A stretch of DNA of 64,000 nucleotides from Symbiodinium natans (GCA_905221605.1 CAJNDS010000712.1:1-64000); one strand, 5' to 3'; counted from the stretch's first letter, positions 16,571 through 28,789 are shown. Notes: a model not told the origin generated them from the letters alone. Made by a program: numbers and translations.

Positions 16571-16879
16571 GGCTGTGCACGTCCAATCCACGCGAAGCCA
16601 TGAAAGAGAAGCCAAAAGTATCCAACGCGAGAGCCGTCAGCTATGCAGTCGCTCTGAAGTCCAAGATCATAGTCTCTAGCAGGAAGCAACAACTCAGCAT
16701 GCACGCATGTAGAGCATCCGGTTGAATGTGTGACGGTACATACGCTTTCGTGCTGCAGGCAGGATTCTAAGCAGTGACGTTTCTTTTTTGTCTTGGGCTG
16801 GCGTACTCCAACTCGCCTGTTCGCAAGACAGCGTACATATACAAGGCAACCACAGAAAGTAGAAGCATCACATTCGGTT

Positions 16880-17365
16880 GCGAGGTTTCGACACCCCGGA
16901 ATCCGAGTCCCATGATATTTGCGACGGTTTCGACATCCCGGAACTCGAGTCTATTACAAATTATTACAGGAATCTTCTTAGGTTTACATTATACATCAGG
17001 TATTAATTCAGCATATTTTTCTCTTTTCTTTTTAATTAGAGAAATATATTATGGATGGTGTTTACGTTATCTTCATTCTAATGGTGTATCATTTGTCTTT
17101 CTTTTTATATTTCTTCATCTTGGAAGAGCTATATCTTATGCTTCATATTTTTCATAATCCAAATACTTGGTTTTCTGGAATTATTATTTACTTCTTCTTA
17201 ATGGGAACAGCATTTATGGGTTATGTTTAACGATATTTGCGAGGTTGTCGAGGCCCCGGAATTCGAGCCGGAATTCGAGTCCCACGATATTTGCGAGGTT
17301 TTCGAGGCCCCGGAATTTGAGCCGGAATTCGAGACACCGAAAATTTGCGAGGTTTTCGAGGCCCT
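16880..17365. repeat. Tandem GATATTTGCGAGG repeats flanking the cob insertion
   Basis: Units of the form GATATTTGCGA(C/G)G, then TTTTCGAGGCCCCGGAA and TTCGAG occur on the left (16885-16953) and the right (17228-17365) of the NUMT. The mitochondrial piece therefore sits inside, or was captured with, this repeat. Confidence 0.75.
16954..17229 (+). pseudogene. cob: Nuclear mitochondrial insertion: cytochrome b fragment
   Basis: The AT-rich insert reads LQIITGIFLGLHYTSG, then REIYYGWCLRYLHSNG, FLFIFLHLGR and, after a frame change, FHNPNTWFSG and MGTAFMGYV. This is the conserved region of mitochondrial cytochrome b from helix A to just before PWGQ, including the GWxxRYLHxNG motif and one heme-side His. 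One extra T in the run near 17148-17152 shifts the frame, and the copy begins and ends abruptly. Its AT content contrasts sharply with the GC-rich flanks. It is a NUMT and cannot make a functional protein. Confidence 0.9.
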
Positions 17366-17384
17366 GCGTTTGTATGTCACAAAG

Positions 17385-17620
17385 CGCAAAAACACTAGGG
17401 TTTTGGCACCTCGACCACGCGGAATCCCGCAGAGGGGTTGCGTTTGTATGTCAAAAAACGCAACAACACGAGGGTTCTTGCACCGCGACCATGCCGAAAC
17501 CCGCAGAGGGTTGTCCGCGGCGCGCAAGAAACATAAAAAAGACGAGGGTGTTAGCACCGCGACCACGCCGAATCCCGCAGAGGGTTGCAATCCCGATCGA
17601 CGACCACAACCCTACCCGCC
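17385..17620. repeat. Three-copy repeat of about 75-90 bp
   Basis: The unit has CGAGGGTT, then GCACCGCGACCACGCCGAA and TCCCGCAGAGGGTTG, with starts near 17393, 17469 and 17540. It is in part separated by GTTTGTATGTCAAAAAACGC-like spacers. No gene is recognised in it. Confidence 0.65.
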
Positions 17621-18360
17621 GCCTTAAAAAGATTAATTTTAATTACGAAATGTATGCCTGGGTACGAAAGTCTGCCAAATTTTATTAGAATCTCGTAAAT
17701 CTCATTGTACGAAATTTTACAAAATCTCGTCAATTCTACTACATCCTTCACTTTGTGCACTTAACTCTATGTTGTTGGGTCAGAGCTCTTCACTCTATGC
17801 ACTTCACTCTATGCACTTGACTCTATGCACTTCACTCTATGTTGTTGGGTCAGAGGGCTCCGCACGCAAGAACCCTTCGCGATGTTTTCGGGAAAAAATG
17901 ATTGCTGACATGCGTGGATCCAGAATCGAATCGTTGCTGCTTCAGGATTGTCCCACGGCTGCTGGTGTTTCGGCCATGGCAAGCTTGTAGCCATGATGTT
18001 TGTACATGGGGCAGTGCACAGCACCAGCTAGCAATTTCTTGGGTGAAAGAGCGCTCACCACACATCATTTGACCGGCAAATCCAAAAACAATCATTTCCC
18101 ACGCGCCATGGCAAAAAAGACGTCATCATCCCGAGGCATTGTTCACGTCCTGTGACGTATCACTGCGTGGTGTGAAGTGCGAGGCCGGCTATCATCAAAT
18201 GGTCAATACTTGCCGAAAAGCGGCGGGTGTTTATCAACATCCCGGGCCGGCAAGCCTTGCTCTTGCGCGAGGGCTGCGCAACACATTCCGTATTGCAAGA
18301 AATGTGGCTTGCATGCAGCTGTTGAAATGTGATGTTGTGCACTCCCAATATGTCACTTGA
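17621..18360. other. Intergenic stretch, no gene seen
   Basis: Short AT-rich segment, then a duplicated TGTTGGGTCAGAG and CTATGCACTT repeats at 17755-17850. Beyond that I see no recognisable feature. Confidence 0.4.
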
Positions 18361-18364
18361 TGCC

Positions 18365-19348
18365 TCAGGCATGAAAAAAGGTGACCCCTCGTTGAAAGCT
18401 GTGAAGCATCCTCGATTTGGCAAAATTTTGGTTGCCACGCGAAATTTGCCGAAGGGTTACTATGTGGCTTGGTGGGGTCGGCCCCCGAGCTGCCACACGA
18501 ATCCTAACGACCTAGCGACTGGTCATTTGTACGGCGCCGAATCTTCAGTGTTTTATAGCACTTTGCGCTGCAGTTCTCATGTCGCTTGAGGCAAGTTGTT
18601 GCCCAAGAAGAAGATGCCTCGAAAACGCATGGAATGGGCGTTGGAGACGACGAAGGGCATGGTAGATGCGGTGCCTTACAATGGATCCCTGCTGAAATTC
18701 TGCGCGTGTCCAGGCTGGGGGAATCGTTTGGTGATGTTTGTGCCTTGTGTTCTTTATAACATGTTCTTGAGCAGGTCCAAACGAATTGCCCACCATTGAC
18801 TTCGCACCAAACAGTGCATGGAACCCCAGGGCTGCAAGCCAATGATTTCAACAGCTATCGTGCAGGTCGGCTGTGCGCAAGCATTAGCAGAAAGATCCTC
18901 ATGTCTTCAATGACCGGGCCGAATGACCGAGGATGTTTTGTTGAAGCGCGGTGAAGACAAGGCCGCAGTGATATTTCGGACATTGCGGCCTATCCCGCGA
19001 AACTGGCAGGCCCAAAAAGCATGTGGCTGTCTCAAGCATTCATTCAACGTAGATCGCTTTGGATGTTGCTGTCAGGTGGACATGATGTACAACAAGGATG
19101 AAAAGAGTACTGAGGAGTTCTTTCAGGAGCAAGGCATTTGCCGAGGGGATGTTGGCACCAAAAGATACCCAGTGACTTGTCTTGATCGACGATGTTTTGT
19201 GTTCCGTTGCCGCAAAGGTTGCGAACCGTAATCTTCAGTGTCTGAGGCAGTGAGGAAGAAAAATGCTGGCCCACCAGTTTGGCTGAAGAAACGGGCCATG
19301 AAAAAGGCCAAGACAAAGACAAAGTCCAAGGCCAAAGCAAAGAAGTGA
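18365..19348 (+). CDS. Possible SET-domain-like gene in several exons
   Basis: Three coding-like stretches read in one direction: FGKILVATRNLPKGYYVAWWG (about 18415-18480), WALETTKGMVDAVPYNGSLL with following FCACPGWGN (about 18630-18725) and FRTLRPIPRNW (about 18976-19008). They recall the opening strand, the D-x-x-x-GN-x-x-RF-NH-C-PN block and the LRDI-x-GEE strand of SET methyltransferases, but the NHSC core is not preserved, so activity is doubtful. A Cys-rich post-region (GCLKHSF, FGCCCQ) follows. A final exon at 19241-19348 encodes a Lys-rich tail ending at TGA. Exon edges are not resolved. Alternative: an unrelated gene or a decayed copy. Confidence 0.35.
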
Positions 19349-20330
19349 GGATGGAGCGTAGACTCTGGTTACGCGTTCTGCAGCAAATTCCGTAGTCAGG
19401 ATTCGACCTTATTTTGGCAAGCTTTCTGCTAGTTGCCGATGAAACGAAAGCCAGACACAGAACCACAATCGCACAAGACCCAGTACTCGCTGTCGACCTT
19501 ACAACACTCAACATCCTCAGCCCAGCCCCTGATGCGTAGCTAGTCGGAGTTGCTGCAGAGAAGGTTTGCAGGTCCCAGCCCATTCTTGCCTTTTGGGAAG
19601 GCCAGAAGTGACGCTTCCATATGAAAAGGTGCCTTCACAGCATCACGAGCAGATCTCGCCGCAGATCCAGTTGCTGGACGGCCACAGGGTATGAGTAATG
19701 CTGAAGTTCCCTGTAGCGCATGGAAGAATGGAATTCTTCACAGAGCTGCCACACCTTTTTTGGGCTTGGGCGCCCTAGGCGCATGCAAAAAGATGCTGCT
19801 TTCACAGAGGCAGCCGGTAGTGACGCAATGGAGCCTAGAGCCGGCGCTACTTCGAGTCCCTCGTCGTCCCAGCAGCACGCTGCTGCCGAAGGTGTGGAGG
19901 ACCGGACAAACTCCACTCAGAGAAGCTGGACTCATGGGCTTGAGCTTGCTTTGCTTCAAGTGCCGCTCTAGCGCATCAAGCAAGCAGGCGCGACCTGTTG
20001 AAGGTATGCATAAGGGTATGCACTATACAGTGCTTGTCGTCCGTTTGGGGTTCTTCCTTCAGGCATACGGACTGGCGCGAGTCCGTGCGCATGCGACAGC
20101 CGTTTCCACGACTGCGGACACTCTGCCTGATGTAGCCCCGGAGGCAATCTTGTGTAGAGCTGCGTTGCTGTAGCAGGAACTCAGCGGCATTCAGTGGCTG
20201 ATATGCATGCCAGGGCCGAGGCTCGTCAGAGAAGCATCCACAACTGCAGTTGAAGCGAGACGGTGCAGGCGGGCTTCATGAGGGCCACATGGGCCAGCGC
20301 ACATGTTACCACACGAGTCGGGGCGAGGCA
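19349..20330. other. Stretch without a recognised gene
   Basis: Open frames on both strands at 19635-20170 are short and dissimilar to anything I know. It may hold upstream exons or leader of the methionyl-tRNA synthetase gene. Confidence 0.35.
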
Positions 20331-20341
20331 ACCCAGAAAAG

Positions 20342-23212
20342 TTGATGATCACAACGCCCCTCTTCTACGCAAATGGCTCTCCTCACATTGGCATCTTGGA
20401 TTGGCATCATGATGAAGGGCCGAATGCCGCTTAAGTGTTCGAAAGCGTTGTTTCAGAGACTGAGGGAGCGCCTATCCAGCCATCGCATCGGACGTTCTAT
20501 CTCGCTATGCCAAGCTGCGGGGAGCGGAAGTGCATTACGTGACTGGCATGGATGAGCATGGCGAGAAGATTGCACAAACTGCAGTGACTTTGCCGTTGGA
20601 ACGTTTTGCTGATATGCTGATCCATAACTCTGTATGAAAAAAGGCCAACAAACGACAGACCGCACTATGACCTAGCCCTGCCCAGAGATGTATTGGTGCT
20701 TAGAATCGCAAACTGAATCCGCCAGGCCGACAGCCACAAGACTCCACAAGAACTGGTGGATGGCTTTGCTGAGGAGTTTCAGGACGGGCATGTGCTATTT
20801 ACACCGAGCTTCGATCGGATGGGATGCGGGCCAAGGAGCTGTGGCACTTACTGGACGTTGAGGCAAACCACTTTGCGCGGACCACTCCTGAAAAACACAA
20901 GGCTCGGCTTATCTGCACAAGAACGAGACAACAAGTGTAGTTTCCTCATGTTTCCTCCATATCTGAACATTGACTTTGGATTTAGGATATTGCAGTAAAA
21001 AGTACTTGTCTAGCGGTCCTAGCGGTGCAAGGCGATTGTCCGCGAGATGTGGCAGAGGTGCCTGCAGAATGGAGACATCTACAAGCACTTCGGCCCGGAT
21101 TTTCCCTTGCCAAGGCTTGTAGTTGCATTAGTTGCATGTGAAAGACGATACCGTGTGGCTCAGGAAGGATTACACTGGATGGTATTGCGTGGGTTGCGAA
21201 GCATACCTGGACAAAGATGAGATGTTGGAGGGCCACGTTTGCAAGATCCACCAGAAGAAATGTCTCCAACGAAGTGAAGAGAACTATTTTTTCCGATTGT
21301 CAAGGTATTGGGATGACATCCGTCGGCACGTAGAGAGCAACCCTGATTTTATTCTGCCTACAAGCCGGCGAAGCCAAATCTTGGTTTGGTTAGAGGAGGA
21401 CAACAAGCGAGACTTTTCCATTTCACGGGCGAGCACTTCTTGGGGAATTCCTGTACCCGATGATGATTCGCAGGTCCCTAGCAGTTGATTTCACCTTGTT
21501 TCGTTAGATTCTAGATCGTTTTGTGGTCCACTCCGGCTTTTCACTACATGCTTCGTGTGCCGTGCGCATGGGCGGAGTGTCCGATGGGAAAGTTCTGGCC
21601 ATGTCATCTTTGGACACTGGGGGCCGTGGACTGTGCTTAAGGTTTTGCGGTGGTGCTTGTGTTTTCTGTTTTCTGTTTCTGGGGAGGGGCGAGTGAGTTG
21701 CCAGAGCTCGACGCAAAGCACGCCTCCTCACTAACAGAAGAAGGATTTATCAAACAAGTGCCCCACACAAGTCGCAGAGAAAGAGAGACGTGCCTGCTGC
21801 CGTATCAAACACAGCACAGAGCTGTATTGTGTTTTGGGTGCCGAACACCGAAAGAAGTACCGTAAGGCACCACAATCGGGAAGGCGAGAGTAGTTAGTTG
21901 TATTTCACGCGTTTGGATGTATCAGGGTGCTCCAGTTTCTGACGTTGTTGTGTGTTTGACTGCGTGAGCATGAGATGCATGAATCAGCATCGGTGAAAGA
22001 CATGATGGCACGGATCACATGACTGACAATGGAAGAACTAGAACTGGGACCATGGCTGATGTGCTGTGGGGCTCTGGGGTGTTATGCAGTGACGATGATT
22101 CAGACAAAGCTTGGCACGATCTGATGTGGAAGAATGGCTGGCCTAATCCAACGGCCTCCTCAAAATTCCGGCGAAGCAACACCCAACAATCTTGCGGGCC
22201 TTTACATGCGTGCCCCTTTAAGTGAAAGACTAATTAATTCAATCCATCGTTTGGCTTCTTTCTTTGGGGTGACCCTGCAAACTCTTGATGATATGTCATG
22301 CTCGAGCTCAGCCGCCCAAAGTGGGTTGTTAAGCCAGGAAACAACAATAACGACAGCAGCAACAAGGACCACGGCCACGGCCACGGCCACGGCCACAACC
22401 ACAACCACAACCACAATCATAACTACAGCCACCAGCAACCACTTCAACAACAACGTCTGACAACGGGCAGAATTTGTGAGGTTCCTAAGCCGCGCCAAGA
22501 TGAAACGAAGGATCAGGGCGGGGGGGGGGGGGTTGAACTTGTGCGCGATTTCCCATATCCGGACATCCAGCTGTGAGTTTGTTGGGGCACGGCAAGAACT
22601 GCAGGCAGATGAAAGAGCAGCGTACACATTCTAACTAGCTTTGTGTCATCGTGGCTTTGAGGTCATATACGTCTGGTTCGATGCTCTTTTGGGGTACCTT
22701 TCCTCGCTGCTGAAACCTGACGACCCGGCCACATTGGACATGGTCTTGTCGAGAGGGTGGCCCGCGGAGGTGCACATGATCGGGAAGGACATCATGCGAT
22801 TTCACGCCATCTACTGGCCGGCCATGCTTATGTCTGCCGGGCTGCCCTTACCAAAGCACATCTGCACGCATGGGTTCCTGACCAAGGATGGCCTGAAAAT
22901 GGGTAAGTCGTTGGGAAACGTGGTGGAGCCAGTTCCACTTGTGCAGTCTTTTGGTGCAGATGCAGTTCGATTCTTCTTCGCTGGGTGCTTGGCATTCGGC
23001 GAAGATGGCGATTTCAGTTATGAGACCTTCATTAAGAGGGTCAACAGTGACGGGACTTGCAGAAAGCTGTTCGTCTTTTAGCTTTCCCTATGGTTCAGGA
23101 CGATTTGCCTTCACTGCTTTGGCTTTCACAGTAGCTGCAAGGCAACTTGGCCAACGAGCTTGGCAATCTGGTGCATCGGATCCTTACTTTGTCCAGGAAG
23201 AACCTGGAGAAG
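20342..23212 (+). CDS. MARS: Methionyl-tRNA synthetase, multi-exon
   Basis: Exons, edges approximate: 20342-20392 ([15 protein letters not shown], class I signature); 20465-20584 ([18 protein letters not shown], then [14 protein letters not shown]); 20727-20782 ([15 protein letters not shown]); 20817-20901 ([20 protein letters not shown]); 21031-21094 ([18 protein letters not shown]); 21165-21470 ([19 protein letters not shown], zinc CxxC and Cxx[24 protein letters not shown]); 22662-23041 ([45 protein letters not shown]); 23141-23212 ([14 protein letters not shown], start of the anticodon-binding domain). It charges tRNA-Met. The sequence is of bacterial/organellar type, which fits a plastid or mitochondrial enzyme. 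The KMSKS box reads KMGKS. Later exons may lie to about 23440 (VARHYEQLDIPKV) but are uncertain, and the N-terminus with any targeting peptide was not found. Confidence 0.9.
22362..22432. repeat. GGCCAC / AACCAC microsatellite
   Basis: Five GGCCAC hexamers followed by AACCAC hexamers inside the long intron of the methionyl-tRNA synthetase gene; a run of 12 or more G follows near 22518. Confidence 0.8.
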
Positions 23213-24550
23213 GCTTGCTCCCCCCAGGACTTGGCAACGAGCAGCACGAGCTTGGACAACCATCCCGCAAGACTCCCAGACCCACCCAACAACTGAAGCA
23301 GTCGAAACTCTGTCATATTGAGGTACGTCTCGCAGCGCGACGGGCCTCAGAAGAGGTCGCCCGCCACTACGAGCAGTTGGACATCCCCAAGGTGTCTTTT
23401 CATCAAGTTGCTGGCAATCCGAGCTTCGGATTTTTAGGGGACCCCGTCCCCTAAGCTGGGAATCAGAATGTATGTAGACGACCACGAATAAGGGGAGAGG
23501 GGGAGCTGGGAGTCTTCTCTCTTTCTCTCCTGCCCCTTTTCCTGTTGGCAGGAACTACTTCCTTGCCTTAGCCGCCAGGTTCGGGTCCATAACTAACTAG
23601 GTCCTTCTGTGCGGGTGGGGCAGATTTGTGGACAAAATGTCGGACAGGCTGGGCGCGTGGTGCCCCAGTCTTTTGTTCATTCGGTGTCGTGGTCCCAGCC
23701 GGTCGGTGTCCCAAAAAGCGAACACACCTCTCCTTGTTTGTTGCCTTTCCTCCTGACGAACTTGTGCCCTCTGGGGCAGTTGAGACTGCGGTCTCTCTGG
23801 TCGTCTTTGCTTCCTCTGACGCCCCCCGGATTTGCCCCAGCAGACAGCGGCCTCATGGCCTTGTTTTCTGTCTTGTTTGATCATCTCCATAGGATTTGCA
23901 TTCATGCCCTCCCCAATATAGCAGAACCTCTAACACGTAGACTCCCCAAAGAGAGGTACCCGAACTCTGCCCCCATTTGTCGGACTGTGGCTCAGAACTG
24001 GTGTTTCGTTTGGAAATCTGGCGTGTGATTCGTGCTAGTGGAAATGATACACCTCGCCGCTTTGACCGCCCTCTGACGCACGCAGGCTGTCATGCCACAA
24101 TCAGCTTGTAGTTGCAGCTTTGAGCATCCAGGCAAAGATGACATGCTGGACATGATGACGGCACCACCACGACAGACACCAGACACCAAACACACGCACC
24201 AGAACACTGGAAATGTCCACCCGACAACGACTGAGAGATCGGCCGGACACCGGACACCGGACACCGACCAGAAAACTCACCAGTACAGATGGTGCCTTGG
24301 TTGGGACGCTCGCAAAAACTGGAAGGGCTGCCAATGCTGCAAAGGCCTGGAAACTTGTGCATCGAGCATTCTGGCTTGGTCATCCCACCGCAGGTGCGAA
24401 TTGGAGCCCCTCCTTGCGTCTGCTCGTGGCATGCGATTCGATGTCCTTGCCGGTTGCCAAGGCAAAGTCCTGGCTTTGTTGACTCTTGGGAAACTATGAT
24501 CCACGGCTATGGAGAAGACTCTTGTCGAATGTTGCCAATGCAGTGGCTAA
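23213..24550. other. Intergenic or intronic stretch, few coding signals
   Basis: Possible extra synthetase exon at about 23330-23400. Around 24225-24270 there are CGGACACCGGACACC repeats. I see nothing else that I can support. Confidence 0.35.
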
Positions 24551-24795
24551 CCGCCCAAACCTTCAAGGCTTGAAGCTTCAGGTGTCAGATGCAGCCTTGC
24601 AGGCTTGAGGCAGGTTTCAGCGCTTGGAGCTGCAGCCTTGAAGACTTCAGGATTCAGATTGCAGAGATTGGGGCTGCAGCTTTGAAGGCTTGAAATGCCT
24701 GATCTGGTTTCAGAGCTGGGGCTGAGTCTGGAAGGCTTGAAGCTTCAGGCTTCAAGCTTGAGCTTCAAGGGTCTGCAGGCAGGCGTTGCAAGCTA
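24551..24795. repeat. Degenerate GGCTTGAAGCTTCAGG repeats
   Basis: At least eight variants of (A/G)GCTTGAAGCTTCAGG and GCAG(C/A)TTTGAAGGCTTG in both orientations; the unit contains the palindrome TTGAAGCTTCAA. Confidence 0.6.
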
Positions 24796-25584
24796 AAGAT
24801 TGGCGCGCGGGGTCTTTGCCCCTTTCCACAGCATCGGCGCTTTTCTTGTACTCCTCCGTAAGACCTTGGCGATCACGAGTTTGCGCTTGGCTCACGTATC
24901 GCATTGGGCTGGCTCTCCGTGCGCCGAATTTTCCGTTTGCACCTGGCCAGACTCCCACGCGGATGGTTCTGGAGGGCTTGAGTGGTCGGCCTTGTCACTT
25001 GAAGTTTCGTGAAGTTGGATGTTGACTGGGGTTTTTCGTCATGGCCGAAGGCTCAAATATTGCCCCCCATCTGCAGTTTCCCTGCAGCGCTGGGGAACTT
25101 GAGTTCAATAAAAGGTGGCCTGTGGCGTGCCGTGCTGGAGACCACCGCTTGACGTGTTGCCCCATGACAGTTCCATGTTGTGAAGTTGACTCATGGCGGA
25201 CGACTACCAAAAGCTCAGGATCTCTTTAGCCCTGGCAAGTTGAATGTTGTAATTGCAGGCCGATTTTGGCATAACTACGTGCCTCCAGTGGAAGTTGCTT
25301 CAATTAGGGAAAGATTTGGCGGTCGGGGATGGGGCGGGGAGTCTGTTTATGATGGCCGCAAGCGTCAATGATTTTGAAACTGTACTTGGCGATCGAATGT
25401 GTGTTGCAGCAAAACTTGCTCCTCATGAGGTGTGCTTGTACTTGTATAGCACCGCTTGCATAAACTAAAGCTCCCGTACTTTAACTTTGTGACGGAGGCG
25501 GGCGATGACGCTTGCGGAGCCCCCCTTAGATGTTGAGAGTGATGTTGGCGGCAAGCCTCATGGCAAGTGTTGGTCGAAGCACTC
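24796..25584. other. Stretch without a recognised gene
   Basis: Several short open frames but no family resemblance. No repeats of note. Confidence 0.3.
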
Positions 25585-25675
25585 ATTCATTCACCCAGTC
25601 ACCCATTCACCCATTCACTAATTCACTAATTCACTCATTCACTCATTCGCTCATTCGCTCATTCACTCTTTCATT
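25585..25675. repeat. Short CATTCACT octamer array
   Basis: About ten tandem octamers of CATTCACT, with CATTCACC, AATTCACT and CATTCGCT variants. It is a smaller relative of the array at 26001-26396. Confidence 0.85.
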
Positions 25676-26000
25676 TTGGCCCTCTGTCTAGCCTTTTTGG
25701 CTCTTTCCTCCGCTTTGCTTCTCTTGGGCCACACTTTCTTCTTCTGCTTCCCTCCTGGAAGCTTCCAGCAAAACTGTGGCCAGCTGGCCAGTTCCCTCCA
25801 GACCCCAGAAGCCCCAACTTACGAGTTGTTTTTCACTCCCCTCCCAGGAACCCCAGGCCTTCCCCCCCCCCTCTTCTGGGGGCCCTTGAGATGCTTTGAG
25901 GCCTCGTAGGCCTTGTGATGGCCCTCCACCTTTTGATGAGCGTAAGGGCCTTTGAGCCCCCTTTGAGGCCTTGGGGTATTCGGCTGGACAGTCCAGATGT

Positions 26001-26396
26001 CACTCATTCACTCATTCACTCATTCACTCATTCACTCATGCACTCATGCACTCATGCACTCATGCACTCATGCACTCATGCACTCATGCACTCATGCACT
26101 CATGCACTCATGCACTCATGCACTCATGCACTCATGCACTCATGCACTCATGCACTCATGCACTCATGCACTCATGCATTCATGCACTCATGCACTCATG
26201 CACTCATTCACTCATTCACTCATTCATTCATTCACTCATTCACTCATTCACTCATTCACTCATGCACTCATGCACTCATTCACTCATTCACTCATTCACT
26301 CATTCACTCATTCACTCATTCACTCATTCACTCATGCACTCATGCACTCATTCACTCATGCACTCATTCACTCATTCACTCATTCACTCATTCTCT
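26001..26396. repeat. Octamer satellite, about 49 copies in two alternating variants
   Basis: Tandem octamers of CACTCATT and CACTCATG. The first 5 are of the T type, then an almost pure run of the G type (26037-26200), then mixed blocks. Because the unit is 8 bases, all three frames stay open and encode Thr/His/Ser/Leu/Met repeats, which explains the long spurious ORFs here. Confidence 0.9.
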
Positions 26397-28780
26397 CACC
26401 CACTCGAAACATGCAAGAGCTTTTCAAATGCCTTCAAAACGCCTTTGAAGACACCAGGCGCCCTCAAAACGCGCAACGGAGCCTCCTGAGCTTCTAAATG
26501 TCTCGAAGAAAAAGACCCGGGCACGCAAGCGCAGCCCCGAATATGCCCCCCCCAAGCCCAAACCTCATCCGAATATGTACACGTGTGCGCACGGTGCAGG
26601 AAAACGAAAGCAACTTGTGTGACCAAAAACAAAACACATTAGTTTTTCGTAAGCCGCTGAGAGTCAGAACGTGGAAAGGGTACCCAACTTCATTTCTGTC
26701 ACCCGTTTCCATGAGTTGCCACAGGCTATGGTAGCTGCGTTTGAGCTCGTCGGAGCAGGCAACTTGAGGATGACCCAGGCGCATGACGTGTTCAGCCCAA
26801 CCATGTGATCTTGTGTTGCTGCTTGTGTGGGACAGGTCGAGCCCTGGGCAAAGTTGAAGAAGGGCACTGACGAAGAAAAGAAAGAGGCAGTCTGTGAGCT
26901 GCTGATGATGGCAGAAGGTCCGTGGCCAGTGTTCCTCTGTGATTCTCACTCTTCATGCTTCTGATTCGAAGACTGCCGTCGCTCAGGAGCACGAATTTGC
27001 GCTGTGCTGTTGTCACCGGTGACACCTCAACTGAGCCAAAAGATCTTGGAAGAGTTCGGCCTGGGCTCTGAAGGTTGGCTTGTCCTTGGTGCCCTGCCGT
27101 GCGCTTTGCAATGTACATAGCACGAACACGACGGGTGCAAAGCCGGCCCAAAGCTTGCGTGTTTTTCTGGAGCAGGCGACTTGTCCTGGAGTCAGACTGC
27201 GTGGTCCTGGGATGCGAACTTGGGCCGCAGGGGAGGAGGGTTAGTTTCGTACTGCCATGGCGTACTGCCATGCTATGCTCGGCAATGCTCAGCAACTAGG
27301 GCTGTGTCGCTTTGCAACTCGACCACAAGCACCATCAAACACCCAGGATTCCTGGATTAGCAGCTTGGGCCTGAGTTGGGCCCCAGGCCGACATCGTGTG
27401 ACATCGTGTGACATCGTGTAACGCAAGCTGATATCATCTTGGTAGCTGCCAACTTACACTCAAGGCTGGGCCGAAGCCAACGCCGGTCTTTCAGAGGATT
27501 GACCTTGAACCTTGGAAAGGCAAATGAGGGGCTAATCATACAGTATCAGCTGTAAGGAAAGTATTCGTGATGTGCATACCATCTTCCGCATGCCCAAATG
27601 GGCTGATGCGCCTCCTGCAAAATGTGCTGACAAAGCCAGCAGGGCATCGTTTGAGCCAATTTTCAAGGCGGGTCGGAACAGGAGCGAGCAACACCATGAT
27701 GCCTGCCTGCACCTGTCACGTCAGCACATCATGTATTAAAGTCGAAACACAGCTACATCGTGATGTGCGCCGATTCCAATTTCTTACAAGCATGAGGCTT
27801 CCCAAGGGGGGAAGGTTGGTGATTTTACTTCGCGTCCTTTTGCAATGGCTGCTGCTGGTGCGCTTGTCGCACCGCGGCGGTTTGCATTGTCAACGCTCTT
27901 GAGGGGGCCCCTCGGCTTGGCAGGAAGGTCTGTTTTGACGACTAAGTTTTGTCGCAGTTGTCCTGGTTCAGTTCCGGACCGAATCGAATTGTTGCTGCTG
28001 AAGGTTGAGAAGCAGCTCTTCCCGGACAATTTGGGCCATGATTGCAGGTGGCATCATCGCCATGATTCTCAGGTACCTGCAGGACGTTACGTTACCATTG
28101 CGATGCTTCGTGCGCTTTGTGGCCTGCTTGGGCTCGATTTTACACATTTTGTTGAGGACGTCTATCGGAGGTTCCACAGACAGGAAGCTGAGTCACTGTG
28201 GCGTAGACATGTGGACTTGAGTGTGGTCCAGGCACGCGGGTGCGTTGTGCCACAAATACCGTTGAGGCGCATGGAGACAGCATGTGGATAAGATGGAGAT
28301 AAGATGGAAACAGCATGGGGATAAGATGCAAACAGCATGGAAGCAACATGGAGATAACATGCAGACAACATGGACACCACATAGAGACAGTTTCAATGTG
28401 CCATGTGCTGCACATCCACGTCCATGGTGTGCCCGATGCGTTTCATGATCTCTGATGGTCCCTCAAAAGGTCACACTCAGAGTGAAAAGCCTTCTTGGCT
28501 GACCATGCGCCATCTTACGGTTCTCCACTTGTTGACGGCATTGGTCGTGTTTCTGGCGTTGTGGTTGAGTCTTACAACGATACCCAATGCATCTTTGGAA
28601 CTTGCTCATAGTTGGATCATGTGTTTTCTTTTGCTTTTGCACTGCTTTACAGGCTATACACCATCCTCTTGTCTCCTTCGGGCTTGTAGATCTTCGTTGC
28701 CAGGACATGGCATTGGTTTGCTATGGCCTAGGGCGAGACTATTCCATTCGTACTGAGTGTTTTTTTTGTCTCTTTTGCTG
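26397..28780. other. Stretch without a recognised gene
   Basis: Contains three GACATCGTGT decamers at 27393-27420 and a degenerate block of ACATGGAGA/ACAGCATGG repeats at 28270-28385. Open frames on both strands have no family resemblance. Confidence 0.35.
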
Positions 28781-28789
28781 TTCTCAGGG

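Noticed and set aside
26001-26396. CRISPR array
   Set aside because: Repeats are contiguous octamers with no unique spacers, and the genome is eukaryotic.
25915-26497. Three long His/Ser/Thr-rich frames
   Set aside because: All three frames of an 8-bp satellite are open; no flanking gene structure.
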